Positions 34,527 to 43,842 are shown, counted from the stretch's first letter. The stretch is DNA of 64,000 nucleotides from Burkholderia sp. S171 (GCF_009766085.1 NZ_LMUF01000044.1:1-64000), one strand, 5' to 3'. The notes: generated from the sequence alone by a model not told the origin. Numbers and translations: made by a program.

Positions 34527-35225
34527 TCAGGCGACGCGACGGCAAGCCATCAGATAGTTGATGCTGGAGTCGTCCGAGAGTGCGAAGCGCTTGCTCAGCG
34601 GACGGTACGTAATCCCTTTGATTTCAACGATATCAAGTTGCGCAGAACGCACGTATTGCGCAAGTTCTGACGGCTTGATAAAACGCGCGTAATCGTGCGT
34701 GCCGCGCGGCAGCATCCGGGCAATGTATTCCGCGCCGATCACCGCGAACAAATACGCCTTGGCATTGCGGTTGAGCGTAGAAAAGAACACCCAACCGCCC
34801 GGTTTGACGAGCGTGGCGCACGCCTGCACGATCCCCGAAGGATCTGGCACATGCTCAAGCATCTCCATGCAGGTCACCACGTCATAGCTGCCGGGTTCCC
34901 GCGCGGCCAGCGCCTCGGCGGCGATCTCTTCGTATTCGACCTCAACGCCGCTTTCCAGGCTATGCAGGTCGGCCACGCCTAGCGCGCTTGATGACAAATC
35001 CACACCTTTCACCTTCGCGCCACGCACCGCCATCGATTCGGACAGGATGCCGCCGCCGCAACCGATATCCAGCGCGCGCTTGCCGGGCAGATGCGCAAGC
35101 GCGTCAATCCAGTCGAGCCGCACGGGATTGAGTTCGTGCAGCGGCTTGAACTCCGCATTCGGGTCCCACCAGCGATGAGCCAGCTCGCTGAATTTTTGAA
35201 GCTCGTGGGGATCGGCATTGATCAT
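34527..35225 (-). CDS. ubiG: Bifunctional ubiquinone O-methyltransferase
   Basis: This protein of about 232 residues catalyses both O-methylations of ubiquinone synthesis. The SAM-binding motif I is ALDIGCGGGILSESM at about 51-65, with CMEMLEHVPDP later. The N-terminal HRWWDPNAEFKPLHELNPVRL is diagnostic of UbiG. The open frame extends to 35549, but ATG 35225 is chosen. It has AAGG 10 bases upstream and the family N-terminus begins there. It is co-transcribed with gph and placed downstream of the ompA terminator. Confidence 0.93.
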   Translation of the reverse strand: MINADPHELQKFSELAHRWWDPNAEFKPLHELNPVRLDWIDALAHLPGKRALDIGCGGGILSESMAVRGAKVKGVDLSSSALGVADLHSLESGVEVEYEEIAAEALAAREPGSYDVVTCMEMLEHVPDPSGIVQACATLVKPGGWVFFSTLNRNAKAYLFAVIGAEYIARMLPRGTHDYARFIKPSELAQYVRSAQLDIVEIKGITYRPLSKRFALSDDSSINYLMACRRVA

Positions 35226-35404
35226 GTGCAGATAGCCTTGAAACATAAGGTCAGAAACGGTCAAGCACCAGTATATAGGCGGTGGCGAGCGCCGGTGAAA
35301 CGCGCCACGAGCCCAGACGGGCCAAGCAAGGGGATGATCCGGGTGTTTAGCAGGCGCGCGGCAAAAGTTCAGCAAAGGTTCAGCAAGATGTGCCGCACAT
35401 AAAA

Positions 35405-35428
35405 AAAGCCCCGCCGAAGCGGGGCTTT
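35405..35428 (-). terminator. Rho-independent terminator of ompA
   Basis: On the minus strand a perfect 10-bp stem AAAGCCCCGC/GCGGGGCTTT has a TTCG tetraloop and is followed by a run of T. It lies 25 bases after the ompA stop. Confidence 0.95.
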
Positions 35429-35452
35429 GATCCTGCGGCAATCTGTCGCGAA

Positions 35453-36106
35453 TTACTGCGGCTGACGCGAGGTTCCAACAACTTCGACTTCCACGCGACG
35501 ATCCGGTGCGAGGCAGGCGATAAGTTGCTTGTGGTTCTTCTGGTTGCAACCCGTGGTAACCGGGTTACGCTTGCCCTTGCCTTCCGTGTAGATACGGTTG
35601 GCTTCGATGCCCTTGCTGACCAAGTATGCCTTGACAGCTTGTGCGCGACGCAGGGACAGGCGATCGTTGTACTTGTCCGAACCGATACGGTCCGTGTAAC
35701 CCGTTGCGACCACGACTTCCAGGTTCAGGTCGCCAATCTTCGATGCGAGATCGTCAAGCTTTGCCTTGCCGCCTGGCTTCAGGATGGCCTTGTCGAAGTC
35801 GAACAGAGCGTCAGCTTGGTACGTAACCTTCTGGCTCTGGATGACCGGAGCGACAGGAGGAGCGACCGGCGGCTGCGGTGCCTGGGCTACCAGCGCGCCA
35901 TCGCACTTAGCGTTGGCCGTTGCCGGGGTCCAGAACGCGTCACGCCAGCAAAGCTCGTTCGTGCCGTTCATCCACACGTATTCGCCCGTGCCGTTAACCC
36001 AGTTGTCGTTCACTGCCTGACGCGAAGCCGGGACCGATTGCGCCATAGCCGATGCAGCCATAACTGCGGTAGCTGCAATGAACGCGAGCTTTGAAAGTTT
36101 ATTCAT
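35453..36106 (-). CDS. ompA: OmpA-family outer-membrane peptidoglycan-binding protein
   Basis: This 217-residue protein has a Sec signal (MNKLSKLAFIAATAVMAASAMA). A short Trp-rich segment (NWVNGTGEYVWMNGTNELCWRDAFW) takes the place of an eight-stranded barrel. A Pro-rich linker and the OmpA/MotB C-terminal domain (about 95-210) follow. The peptidoglycan contacts are in the segment GYTDRIGSDKYNDRLSLRRAQAV. It is the abundant small OmpA of Burkholderiales, tethering the envelope to the wall. AGGAG stands before ATG 36106. A hairpin in its leader may affect mRNA stability. Confidence 0.93.
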   Translation of the reverse strand: MNKLSKLAFIAATAVMAASAMAQSVPASRQAVNDNWVNGTGEYVWMNGTNELCWRDAFWTPATANAKCDGALVAQAPQPPVAPPVAPVIQSQKVTYQADALFDFDKAILKPGGKAKLDDLASKIGDLNLEVVVATGYTDRIGSDKYNDRLSLRRAQAVKAYLVSKGIEANRIYTEGKGKRNPVTTGCNQKNHKQLIACLAPDRRVEVEVVGTSRQPQ

Positions 36107-36132
36107 ATTTCTCCTCTCGAAATTGAGATTAC

Positions 36133-36147
36133 CGCAGGTTTACTGCG
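36133..36147 (-). other. Hairpin in the ompA leader
   Basis: A CGCAG/CTGCG stem with a 5-base loop lies about 27 bases before the ompA start and close to its ribosome-binding site. Confidence 0.45.
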
Positions 36148-36698
36148 AGCCTTGTTGACAAAGACAAGTCATACATTGCTCGAAGTATAACATTACCGCG
36201 GAACAAAACGCTGTGTGTAGACTTCGAGCAGTGTCTAACTTTGTGCGTTCGCATTTTGCCATATCGTTCCCTTGCAACGATAAAAATATCCCTGGCGCCC
36301 TAACGCCCGCAACCTTATGTGGTGCATGCGCAACAAGACGGGGCATGGGAATCGCAGGGTTTGATACGTGCCGAACATGCGCACAATGCGTGCCACCCCG
36401 GAACTTTTCCCTAAAACATCAATACAATTTTTTTCGACGGTTTTTCGCGCATTAATTGGCGGCGACAAAACCCGTGAGGGCGAATGATAGCGGGTTAGTC
36501 TGACGTTTTCACTTTGTTCCGTGCAGCAATTTGTAAGCTTTCGATACTGTTCGGTTAAACGGGCCCGCGTCATGCTGGTCATCGGCTCGCGATACCTCCG
36601 CTTTGCTTCGGTTCCGACTTGTTTTGGCCCTGGATTTCTCAATTCGCTCTATCCCGACTCTATGTATACGCGGCGGCTCCGGGAGCGGATGTCGCGCA

Positions 36699-36707
36699 TG
36701 TTAGAAT
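36699..36707 (+). promoter_or_regulatory. Extended -10 box for gyrA
   Basis: TGTTAGAAT lies about 115 bases before the gyrA start. No clear -35 element was found, which fits an extended -10 promoter. Confidence 0.45.
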
Positions 36708-36821
36708 CGCGTGATGCGTTGCGTTCGCAATGCCGATGCTAAACGACGGTGAATCCGGGTTAAACGCCGCAAAAGAGGCTTTTATTCCGCGCCGGCGCCG
36801 CACAGTTCAAGACACGGATAA

Positions 36822-39539
36822 ATGGATCAATTCGCCAAAGAGACCCTGCCAATCTCCCTTGAGGAGGAAATGCGCCGCTCATATCTCGATTACGCGATGA
36901 GCGTGATCGTGGGGCGAGCGCTCCCCGACGTCCGCGACGGCCTCAAGCCAGTCCACCGTCGCGCGTTGTATTCCATGCACGAACTGAACAACGACTGGAA
37001 TCGCGCCTATAAGAAGTCGGCGCGTATTGTGGGCGACGTCATCGGTAAATATCACCCCCACGGTGACCAGTCGGTCTACGACACCATCGTGCGGATGGCG
37101 CAACCGTTCTCGCTGCGCTACATGCTGGTCGACGGCCAAGGCAATTTCGGTTCGGTCGACGGCGACAACGCCGCCGCCATGCGGTACACCGAAATCCGCA
37201 TGGCCAAGATCGGTCATGAGTTGCTGGCGGATATCGACAAGGAAACAGTCGACTTCGGCCCGAACTACGACGGCAGCGAAAGCGAGCCGCTGGTTCTGCC
37301 CGCGCGCATCCCCAATCTGCTGATCAATGGCTCGGCCGGTATTGCCGTGGGCATGGCGACGAACATTCCGCCGCATAACCTGCGCGAAATCGTCGACGCC
37401 TGCATGCATCTGCTGAACAACCCCGACAGCACAATCGACGAACTGATGGAAATCGTTCCGGGGCCGGACTTTCCGACCTACGGTGTGATTTACGGCGTCT
37501 CGGGCGTAAAGGACGGCTATCGAACGGGTCGCGGGCGCGTCGTGATGCGCGCGACCACGCACTTCGAAGAGATCGACCGCGGCCAGCGGATGGCGATCAT
37601 CGTCGACGAAATCCCGTATCAGGTGAACAAGCGCACGTTGCTTGAGCGCATTGCCGAGCTGGTGAACGAGAAGAAGATCGAGGGTATCTCGGACATCCGC
37701 GACGAATCCGACAAGAGCGGCATGCGCGTGGTGGTCGAGCTGAAGCGCGGCGAAGTGCCGGAAGTGGTGCTGAACAATCTGTACAAGATGACGCAGCTCC
37801 AGGACACGTTCGGCATCAACATGGTCGCGCTGGTCGACGGCCAGCCGCGCCTCCTGAACCTGAAGCAGATGCTGGAGTGCTTCCTGTCGCATCGGCGGGA
37901 AGTGCTGACGCGGCGCACTGTATACGAGCTGCGCAAGGCGCGGGATCGTGGCCACGTGCTGGAAGGCCTGGCGGTGGCGCTGGCGAATATCGACGAATTC
38001 ATCCGCATCATCAAGGCTGCGCCGACTCCGCCGATCGCGAAGCAGGACTTGATGAACAACGCCTGGGACTCGGAAATCGTGCGCGAAATGCTGTCGCGCG
38101 CCGAAACCGAGGAATCGGGCGGGCGTCAGGCGTACCGGCCGGAAGGGCTGAATCCGGCGTATGGCATGCAAGCCGATGGCTTGTACAAGCTGTCCGACGT
38201 CCAGGCGCAGGAAATTCTGCAAATGCGCCTGCAACGCCTGACTGGGCTCGAGCAGGACAAGATTGTTGGCGAGTACAAGGAAGTGATGGCGCAAATCGCC
38301 GACTTGCTCGACATCCTGGCGCGGCCGGAGCGGATTCGCGCGATCATCGTCGAAGAACTGGCGTCCATTCGCGCCGAATTCGGCGACGACCGCCGTTCGC
38401 GCATCGAACTGAATGCGACCGAACTGAACACCGAAGACCTGATCACGCCGCAGGAAATGGTCGTGACCATGTCGCACACTGGCTATGTGAAGTCGCAGCC
38501 GCTGTCCGAGTATCGCGCGCAAAAGCGTGGCGGCCGCGGCAAGCAGGCCACGCAGATGAAGGAAGACGACTGGATCGACACGCTCTTCATCGCGAATACG
38601 CACGACCACATGCTGTGTTTCTCGAACCGTGGCCGCGTTTACTGGATCAAGGTCTACGAAGTGCCGCAGGGTTCGCGGAATTCGCGCGGCCGGCCGATCG
38701 TGAACATGTTCCCGCTGCAGGACGGCGAGAAGATCAACGTCGTGCTGCCGATCAAGGAGTTCTCCGCTGACAAATATGTCTTCATGGCGACCTCGCTGGG
38801 TACGGTCAAGAAGACGCCGCTGGAAGCTTTCAGCCGGCCGCTGCGCAAGGGCATCATTGCAGTCGGCCTGGACGACGGCGATTTCCTTATCGGCGCGGCG
38901 ATTACCGACGGCCAGCATGACGTGATGCTGTTCTCGGATTCGGGCAAGGCGGTGCGTTTCGACGAGAACGACGTGCGTGGAATGGGCCGCGAAGCCCGTG
39001 GCGTGCGCGGCATGCAACTGGAAGAAGGGCAGCAGGTCATCGCGTTGCTGGTGGCCGGCGGTGAAAACCAGTCGGTGCTGACCGCAACCGAGAACGGCTT
39101 CGGCAAGCGCACGCCGATTGAGGAATACACGCGTCACGGCCGTGGCACGAAGGGCATGATCGCTATCCAGACGTCGGAACGTAACGGCAAGGTAGTGGCC
39201 GCAACGCTCGTCGAACCGGAAAGCGAGATCATGCTGATCACCAATACCGGCGTGCTGATTCGCACGCGGGTCTCGGAGATCCGTGAAATGGGCCGTGCAA
39301 CCCAAGGTGTTACACTCATCAGTCTTGACGACGGCACGAAGCTGTCCGGCTTGCAGCATATAGCCGAGGCGGAAGTGGCAGTCGAACTCGACGCCGATCT
39401 GGAAGGTGATGCAGGCGACGCAAACGACGCCGGCGAACCGTCGGCCAGCGCAGCGGCTGATGATTCAACCGATGCAGCGAATGACGCAGGCGACACGCCG
39501 GACGACAAGTCGGAAGGCGACGAGGACAGCACGTCCTGA
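36822..39539 (+). CDS. gyrA: DNA gyrase subunit A
   Basis: This 905-residue subunit breaks and rejoins DNA in the gyrase A2B2 complex that introduces negative supercoils. The catalytic Tyr122 lies in AAMRYTEIRM. The GyrA box is present as QKRGGRG near residue 567. The quinolone-resistance region reads HPHGDQSVYD (78-87): position 83 is Gln where Escherichia coli has Ser, while Asp87 is kept. The C-terminal pinwheel repeats are complete. The last 50 residues are a long acidic Asp/Ala tail (DADLEGDAGDANDAGE and on), longer than in E. coli. It is divergent from ompA. Confidence 0.97.
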   Translation: MDQFAKETLPISLEEEMRRSYLDYAMSVIVGRALPDVRDGLKPVHRRALYSMHELNNDWNRAYKKSARIVGDVIGKYHPHGDQSVYDTIVRMAQPFSLRYMLVDGQGNFGSVDGDNAAAMRYTEIRMAKIGHELLADIDKETVDFGPNYDGSESEPLVLPARIPNLLINGSAGIAVGMATNIPPHNLREIVDACMHLLNNPDSTIDELMEIVPGPDFPTYGVIYGVSGVKDGYRTGRGRVVMRATTHFEEIDRGQRMAIIVDEIPYQVNKRTLLERIAELVNEKKIEGISDIRDESDKSGMRVVVELKRGEVPEVVLNNLYKMTQLQDTFGINMVALVDGQPRLLNLKQMLECFLSHRREVLTRRTVYELRKARDRGHVLEGLAVALANIDEFIRIIKAAPTPPIAKQDLMNNAWDSEIVREMLSRAETEESGGRQAYRPEGLNPAYGMQADGLYKLSDVQAQEILQMRLQRLTGLEQDKIVGEYKEVMAQIADLLDILARPERIRAIIVEELASIRAEFGDDRRSRIELNATELNTEDLITPQEMVVTMSHTGYVKSQPLSEYRAQKRGGRGKQATQMKEDDWIDTLFIANTHDHMLCFSNRGRVYWIKVYEVPQGSRNSRGRPIVNMFPLQDGEKINVVLPIKEFSADKYVFMATSLGTVKKTPLEAFSRPLRKGIIAVGLDDGDFLIGAAITDGQHDVMLFSDSGKAVRFDENDVRGMGREARGVRGMQLEEGQQVIALLVAGGENQSVLTATENGFGKRTPIEEYTRHGRGTKGMIAIQTSERNGKVVAATLVEPESEIMLITNTGVLIRTRVSEIREMGRATQGVTLISLDDGTKLSGLQHIAEAEVAVELDADLEGDAGDANDAGEPSASAAADDSTDAANDAGDTPDDKSEGDEDSTS

Positions 39540-39658
39540 CCCAGTGTTCGCGGCGAGCGCCTGTTCTGTTTCTGAAAGCTTGAATGGATAAGCTGCGCGA
39601 CTTGAGCAAATGCCGAGTCGCGCCGCGATGAAAGCGAAAATTTTTTAAGGGAGTAATG

Positions 39659-40261
39659 ATGCAAAAACAGTTTAAACAATGGATGTTGCTGGCTGCTTTG
39701 GTACCGGCTTTCGCATCGGCTCAATCACTCCAGAGCCAAGCGACGACGCCGGCTGCAGACGCAGCCACAGCGGCACCGGATCCGGCGAAGCAAGCTGCGA
39801 TCAAGGACCTGCTGGATGCAATCGACGCGCAAAAGCTCGTCGGCGCCATTGGTAACAGCGCACAAATGCAGTCGAAGCAACTGGTTCCGGCCATCTTGTC
39901 TGACGCTTTGAGCGAAAACAAGACGATGAACGACAAGCAGAAGCAAGCTGCTGTTCCTCAGCTCCAGAAGGACACGGTACCGAAGCTGGTGGACTCCGCT
40001 GGTCAGGTCTTCGCGACCGACTCGTTCCGTCAAGACGCTATGCAGGCTCAGTACGACGCCTACGCGAAGTACTACACGACGGCTGAAATCAAAGACCTGA
40101 CGACGTTCTACAAGAGCCCGACGGGTCGCAAGTTCATCCAGGTTCAAGACCAGGTTGGTCGTGACGTGGTGAACGGTCTGATGCAGAAGTACATGCCGCA
40201 ATCGATCAAGGCCACCCGCACGCAAGCGGACAAGGAAGTGGCTGCCGTCAAGCCGAAGTAA
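39659..40261 (+). CDS. DUF2059 exported protein
   Basis: This secreted protein of about 200 residues has the signal MQKQFKQWMLLAALVPAFASA. The DUF2059 region is seen as MQAQYDAYAKYYTTAEIKDLTTFYKSPTGRKFIQVQ (about 125-165), an all-helical domain of unknown function in periplasmic proteins. AAGGGAG ends 5 bases before the second ATG (39659), so that is preferred to ATG 39656. It sits between gyrA and serC in many Burkholderiales. It ends at two successive hairpins, indicating an isolated transcript. Confidence 0.87.
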   Translation: MQKQFKQWMLLAALVPAFASAQSLQSQATTPAADAATAAPDPAKQAAIKDLLDAIDAQKLVGAIGNSAQMQSKQLVPAILSDALSENKTMNDKQKQAAVPQLQKDTVPKLVDSAGQVFATDSFRQDAMQAQYDAYAKYYTTAEIKDLTTFYKSPTGRKFIQVQDQVGRDVVNGLMQKYMPQSIKATRTQADKEVAAVKPK

Positions 40262-40273
40262 GCTAAGGCTGCC

Positions 40274-40315
40274 AAAGCCCGCTGCCGCGCATGCGGCTGT
40301 TGTTTGGCGGGTTTT
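40274..40315 (+). terminator. First terminator after the DUF2059 gene
   Basis: A stem AAAGCCCGC/GCGGGTTTT encloses a GC-rich loop that can form its own small hairpin. The stem ends in T4. Confidence 0.65.
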
Positions 40316-40329
40316 CGGGACGGTGCGAT

Positions 40330-40370
40330 AATGGCTGTTTGCGTTCAGACGCAAACAGCCATTTGTTTTT
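40330..40370 (+). terminator. Second, canonical rho-independent terminator
   Basis: A perfect 15-bp stem (40330-40344 with 40349-40363) with a TCAG loop is followed by TGTTTTT. Confidence 0.95.
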
Positions 40371-40463
40371 CGCGGCGTGGTTTAGACGTTATCCAGCTTT
40401 CGGGCTGGCGTTTTCCCGCTGGCGTTCTCTTTATTGCGTCCGGTTTTTCGGGGTGTTTATCAG

Positions 40464-41546
40464 ATGCGCGTCTTCAATTTCTCCGCGGGTCCTGCAGCAA
40501 TGCCCGAAGAAGTACTCCGTCAAGCCGCCGACGAAATGCTCGATTGGCACGGTAGCGGCATGAGCGTGATGGAAATGAGTCATCGCGGCGCTGAGTTCAT
40601 GTCCATTCATGAGGCCGCGCTGACCGATCTCCGCGATCTGCTGAAAGTACCCGCGTCGCACAGGATCCTGTTCCTGCAGGGCGGCGGTATCGGCGAGAAC
40701 GCGATCGTTCCGCTGAACATGATGGGCGCGCGTAAAACCGCGGACTTTGTTGTGACCGGCTCGTGGTCGCAGAAGTCTTTCAAGGAAGCGCAGAAGTACG
40801 GCACGCCGCACATTGCTGCCAACGGCAAAACGGAGCAGGGTTTCACGCACGTGCCGAAGATTGACGAATGGCATCTCTCCGATGATCCGGCCTACGTTCA
40901 TATCTGCACGAACGAAACGATCGACGGCGTCGAGACCTTTGAGATTCCCGATCTCGGTTCGGTGCCGCTGGTTGCGGACGCGTCGTCGCACATTCTTTCC
41001 CGCCCGATGGACATCGCGAAATATGGCGTGCTGTTCGGCGGCGCGCAGAAGAACATCGGGATGGCGGGCGTGACGGTCGTGATCGTGCGCGAGGATCTGC
41101 TCGACCGCGCGTTGGCGATCTGCCCGTCGGCGTTCGAATGGAAGACGGTCGCCGCGAACAATTCCATGTACAACACGCCGCCCACCTACGCCATCTACAT
41201 TGCCGGCCTGGTGTTCAAGTGGCTGAAAAAGCAGGGCGGGCTGGAAGCCATGGAAGCACGCAGTATCGAAAAGTCGACGCTGCTGTACAACGCCATCGAC
41301 GCCAGCAGTTTCTATCTGAACAAAGTCGAGCGTCAGTCGCGCTCGAGGATGAACGTACCGTTCTTTCTCGCCGACGAATCCCGTAACGAAGCATTCCTGG
41401 CCGGCGCGAAAGCGCGCGGCCTGCTGCAGCTGAAAGGCCACAAGTCGGTCGGCGGCATGCGCGCGTCCATCTATAACGCGGTGCCGCTCGAAGCGGTGAA
41501 GACGCTCGTCGAGTATATGAAGGAATTCGAGCAGGCCGGTGCCTAA
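40464..41546 (+). CDS. serC: Phosphoserine/phosphohydroxythreonine aminotransferase
   Basis: This 360-residue PLP enzyme converts 3-phosphohydroxypyruvate to phosphoserine and also serves pyridoxal phosphate synthesis. The family N-terminus is MRVFNFSAGPAAMPEEVL. The PLP Lys196 is in FGGAQKNIGMAG, and GGGIGENA binds phosphate. The C-terminus HKSVGGMRASIYNA is standard. ATG 40464 (GGGGTG upstream) gives the exact family length. It heads the serC-pheA-hisC transcription unit. Confidence 0.97.
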   Translation: MRVFNFSAGPAAMPEEVLRQAADEMLDWHGSGMSVMEMSHRGAEFMSIHEAALTDLRDLLKVPASHRILFLQGGGIGENAIVPLNMMGARKTADFVVTGSWSQKSFKEAQKYGTPHIAANGKTEQGFTHVPKIDEWHLSDDPAYVHICTNETIDGVETFEIPDLGSVPLVADASSHILSRPMDIAKYGVLFGGAQKNIGMAGVTVVIVREDLLDRALAICPSAFEWKTVAANNSMYNTPPTYAIYIAGLVFKWLKKQGGLEAMEARSIEKSTLLYNAIDASSFYLNKVERQSRSRMNVPFFLADESRNEAFLAGAKARGLLQLKGHKSVGGMRASIYNAVPLEAVKTLVEYMKEFEQAGA

Positions 41547-41609
41547 GGGACCTGGCCTCCCATCCGATGCTTGGGGCTCCAGGCCGGATCGACTCATCTC
41601 ATACAACGC

Positions 41610-42692
41610 ATGGACGACGACCTTAATTCACGACTCATACCGCTGCGCGAACGCATCGACGCGCTCGACGCGCAGCTCATCGCGCTCCTGAACCAGCGCG
41701 CCGCCGTGGCGCTTGAAGTGGGCGAGGTGAAGAAGCATTTCAACGCGCCGGTGTTTCGCCCCGAGCGCGAGATGCAGGTGATCGCGCGGCTCCAGGAAAT
41801 GAGCGAAGGGCCGCTCGCCGACGATCACATCAGCTCGATCTGGCGCGAGATCATGGCCGCGAGCCGTGCGCTCGAGAAAACGCTGCGCGCGGCTTATCTC
41901 GGTCCGGTCGGGACTTACAGCGAGCAGGCGATGGTCGAGTATTTTGGACATTCCATCGAAGGCGTGCCGTGTCCTTCCATCGACGAAGTGTTTCGCTCGG
42001 TTGAAGCTGGCGCGGCCGAATTCGGCGTGGTGCCGGTAGAGAATTCCGCGGAAGGCGCAGTCTCGCGGTCGCTCGATCTGTTCCTGCAAACCTCATTGGT
42101 GATCGGCGGCGAACTGGCTTTGCCGATTCACCACAATCTGTTGACGGCGTCCGGCACGCTCAATGGCGTGACGCGCGTGTTCGCGCATCCGCAAGCGCTC
42201 GCGCAATGCCAGCACTGGCTGACGGCAAATGCGCCCACGCTCGCGCGCCAAGCGGTATCGAGCAATGCTGAAGCGGCGCGGCTGGCGGTGGGTGACCCGA
42301 CCATCGCGGCTATCGCGGGGGACCGCGCGGCCACGCATTACGGACTCGGCGTGGTTAGCACGATGATCCAGGATGACCCGCACAACCGTACGCGCTTCGT
42401 GATGATTGGCAAGGAACGCACGGGCGTGAGCGGCTATGACCAGACGTCGCTGATCGTGTCGGTGGCGAACGAGCCCGGCGCGTTGCTGAAATTGCTGGAA
42501 CCGCTGGCACGTCATGGGGTATCGATGACCCGCTTCGAGTCGCGTCCCGCGCGCGTCGGCACGTGGGAATACTACTTTTATATCGACGTGGAAGGACATC
42601 GCGACGACGTAGCGGTCGCCGCCGCGCTCAAGGAACTGGGCGAAAAGGCCGAGTTCCTCAAGATTCTTGGCTCGTACCCGCGCGCTCGTTGA
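41610..42692 (+). CDS. pheA: Bifunctional chorismate mutase/prephenate dehydratase
   Basis: This is a 360-residue P-protein. The chorismate mutase helices are at about 5-90 (LIPLRERIDALDAQLIALLNQRAAVALEVG). The prephenate dehydratase domain is at 95-275 (YLGPVGTYSEQA, PVENSAEGAVSRSLDLF). The ACT regulatory domain is at 285-360 with the Phe-binding ESRP motif (TRFESRPAR). It makes phenylpyruvate for phenylalanine and is feedback-inhibited by Phe. ATG 41610 is preferred, since the 13 codons before it have no family resemblance. The next gene, hisC, can act as aromatic aminotransferase. Confidence 0.96.
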   Translation: MDDDLNSRLIPLRERIDALDAQLIALLNQRAAVALEVGEVKKHFNAPVFRPEREMQVIARLQEMSEGPLADDHISSIWREIMAASRALEKTLRAAYLGPVGTYSEQAMVEYFGHSIEGVPCPSIDEVFRSVEAGAAEFGVVPVENSAEGAVSRSLDLFLQTSLVIGGELALPIHHNLLTASGTLNGVTRVFAHPQALAQCQHWLTANAPTLARQAVSSNAEAARLAVGDPTIAAIAGDRAATHYGLGVVSTMIQDDPHNRTRFVMIGKERTGVSGYDQTSLIVSVANEPGALLKLLEPLARHGVSMTRFESRPARVGTWEYYFYIDVEGHRDDVAVAAALKELGEKAEFLKILGSYPRAR

Positions 42693-42718
42693 GCCTCTTA
42701 AAATTCGTTGGAGAAAAC

Positions 42719-43834
42719 ATGACATCGCAATTCGGCCCTTCCTACGTGCGCGCGATCGCGCCTTATATTGCTGGCAAACCGATCTCGGAAGTGGCGCGTG
42801 AATTCGGACTGAACGAAGCGGACATCGTGAAGCTCGCGTCGAATGAAAATCCGCTCGGCATGCCTGAGTCGGCGAAGCTTGCGATGGCGCAGGCAATCGC
42901 GGAACTCGGCCGTTATCCGGATGCGAACGGTTTCGATTTGAAGGCTGCGTTGAGCGAACGTTACGGCGTGCCGCCGGAATGGATCACGCTCGGCAACGGC
43001 AGCAACGACATCCTCGAAATCGCGGCGCATGCGTTCGTCGAGAAGGGGCAGTCGATTGTCTACTCGCAGTACTCGTTCGCAGTTTATGCGCTGGCCACGC
43101 AAGGTCTGGGCGCGCGTGCGATTGTCGTGCCGGCCGTGAAGTACGGTCATGATCTCGAGGCCATGCTTGCTGCTATCGCCGACGACACGCGCCTCGTGTT
43201 CGTCGCGAATCCGAATAATCCGACAGGCACGTTTATCGATGGCCGGACGCTCGAGGCGTTTATTGCACGCGTGCCGCGTCATGTGGCTGTTGTGTTGGAC
43301 GAGGCGTACACGGAATATTTGTCGAAGGACAAGCGCTACGATTCCATCGAATGGGTGCGCCGTTATCCGAACTTGCTCGTGTCGCGGACGTTTTCAAAGG
43401 CGTTCGGGCTGGCTGGACTGCGCGTGGGTTTCGCCATTGCGCAACCCGAGCAAACCGATCTGCTGAATCGCCTGCGCCAGCCGTTCAACGTGAATTCGAT
43501 GGCGCAAGCTGCCGCGATCGCCGCGTTGAAGGACACGGCGTTCCTCGCGAAGAGCGCTGAGATCAACGCGGCGGGTTATCGCCGGCTGACGGAAGCCTTC
43601 GACAAACTCGGCCTGGAATACGTCCCGTCCGACGGCAATTTCGTGATGGTGCGCGTAGGTAACGACGACGCCGCTGGGCAACGCGTAAATCTCGCGTTGC
43701 TCAAGCAAGGCGTGATCGTGCGCCCGGTCGCCAACTACGGTTTGTTGCCGTGGCTGCGTATCACGATCGGCTTGCCGGAAGAGAACGACGCGTTTATCGC
43801 GGCGCTCGAAAAGTCGTTGGCGGCGACCGCTTGA
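42719..43834 (+). CDS. hisC: Histidinol-phosphate aminotransferase (aromatic branch copy)
   Basis: This 371-residue class-I/II PLP aminotransferase has the PLP Lys227 in SRTFSKAFGLAGLRVG, the conserved VFVANPNNPTG (161-170) and LDEAYTEY (193-200). The HisC family is clear. Its place between pheA and tyrA, away from the his operon, suggests work on phenylpyruvate, hydroxyphenylpyruvate or prephenate as well as histidinol phosphate. A GGAG box lies close before ATG 42719. It is followed by two hairpins before tyrA. Confidence 0.93.
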   Translation: MTSQFGPSYVRAIAPYIAGKPISEVAREFGLNEADIVKLASNENPLGMPESAKLAMAQAIAELGRYPDANGFDLKAALSERYGVPPEWITLGNGSNDILEIAAHAFVEKGQSIVYSQYSFAVYALATQGLGARAIVVPAVKYGHDLEAMLAAIADDTRLVFVANPNNPTGTFIDGRTLEAFIARVPRHVAVVLDEAYTEYLSKDKRYDSIEWVRRYPNLLVSRTFSKAFGLAGLRVGFAIAQPEQTDLLNRLRQPFNVNSMAQAAAIAALKDTAFLAKSAEINAAGYRRLTEAFDKLGLEYVPSDGNFVMVRVGNDDAAGQRVNLALLKQGVIVRPVANYGLLPWLRITIGLPEENDAFIAALEKSLAATA

Positions 43835-43842
43835 TTGTTTCG

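Larger units (their letters stand above)
36107..36821. other. Long ompA-gyrA intergenic region
   Basis: These 715 bases separate the divergent ompA and gyrA. The region is noticeably more AT-rich than its neighbours. It contains the ompA leader hairpin, a TATACT -10-like box for ompA (minus, 36184-36189) and an extended -10 TGTTAGAAT for gyrA at 36699-36707. I see no protein or RNA gene that I can support. Confidence 0.55.

Noticed and set aside
36879..39359. 826-codon open frame antisense to gyrA
   Set aside because: It is a shadow of the strong GC codon bias; its translation is Arg/His/Asp-rich with no domain, and gyrA is certain.
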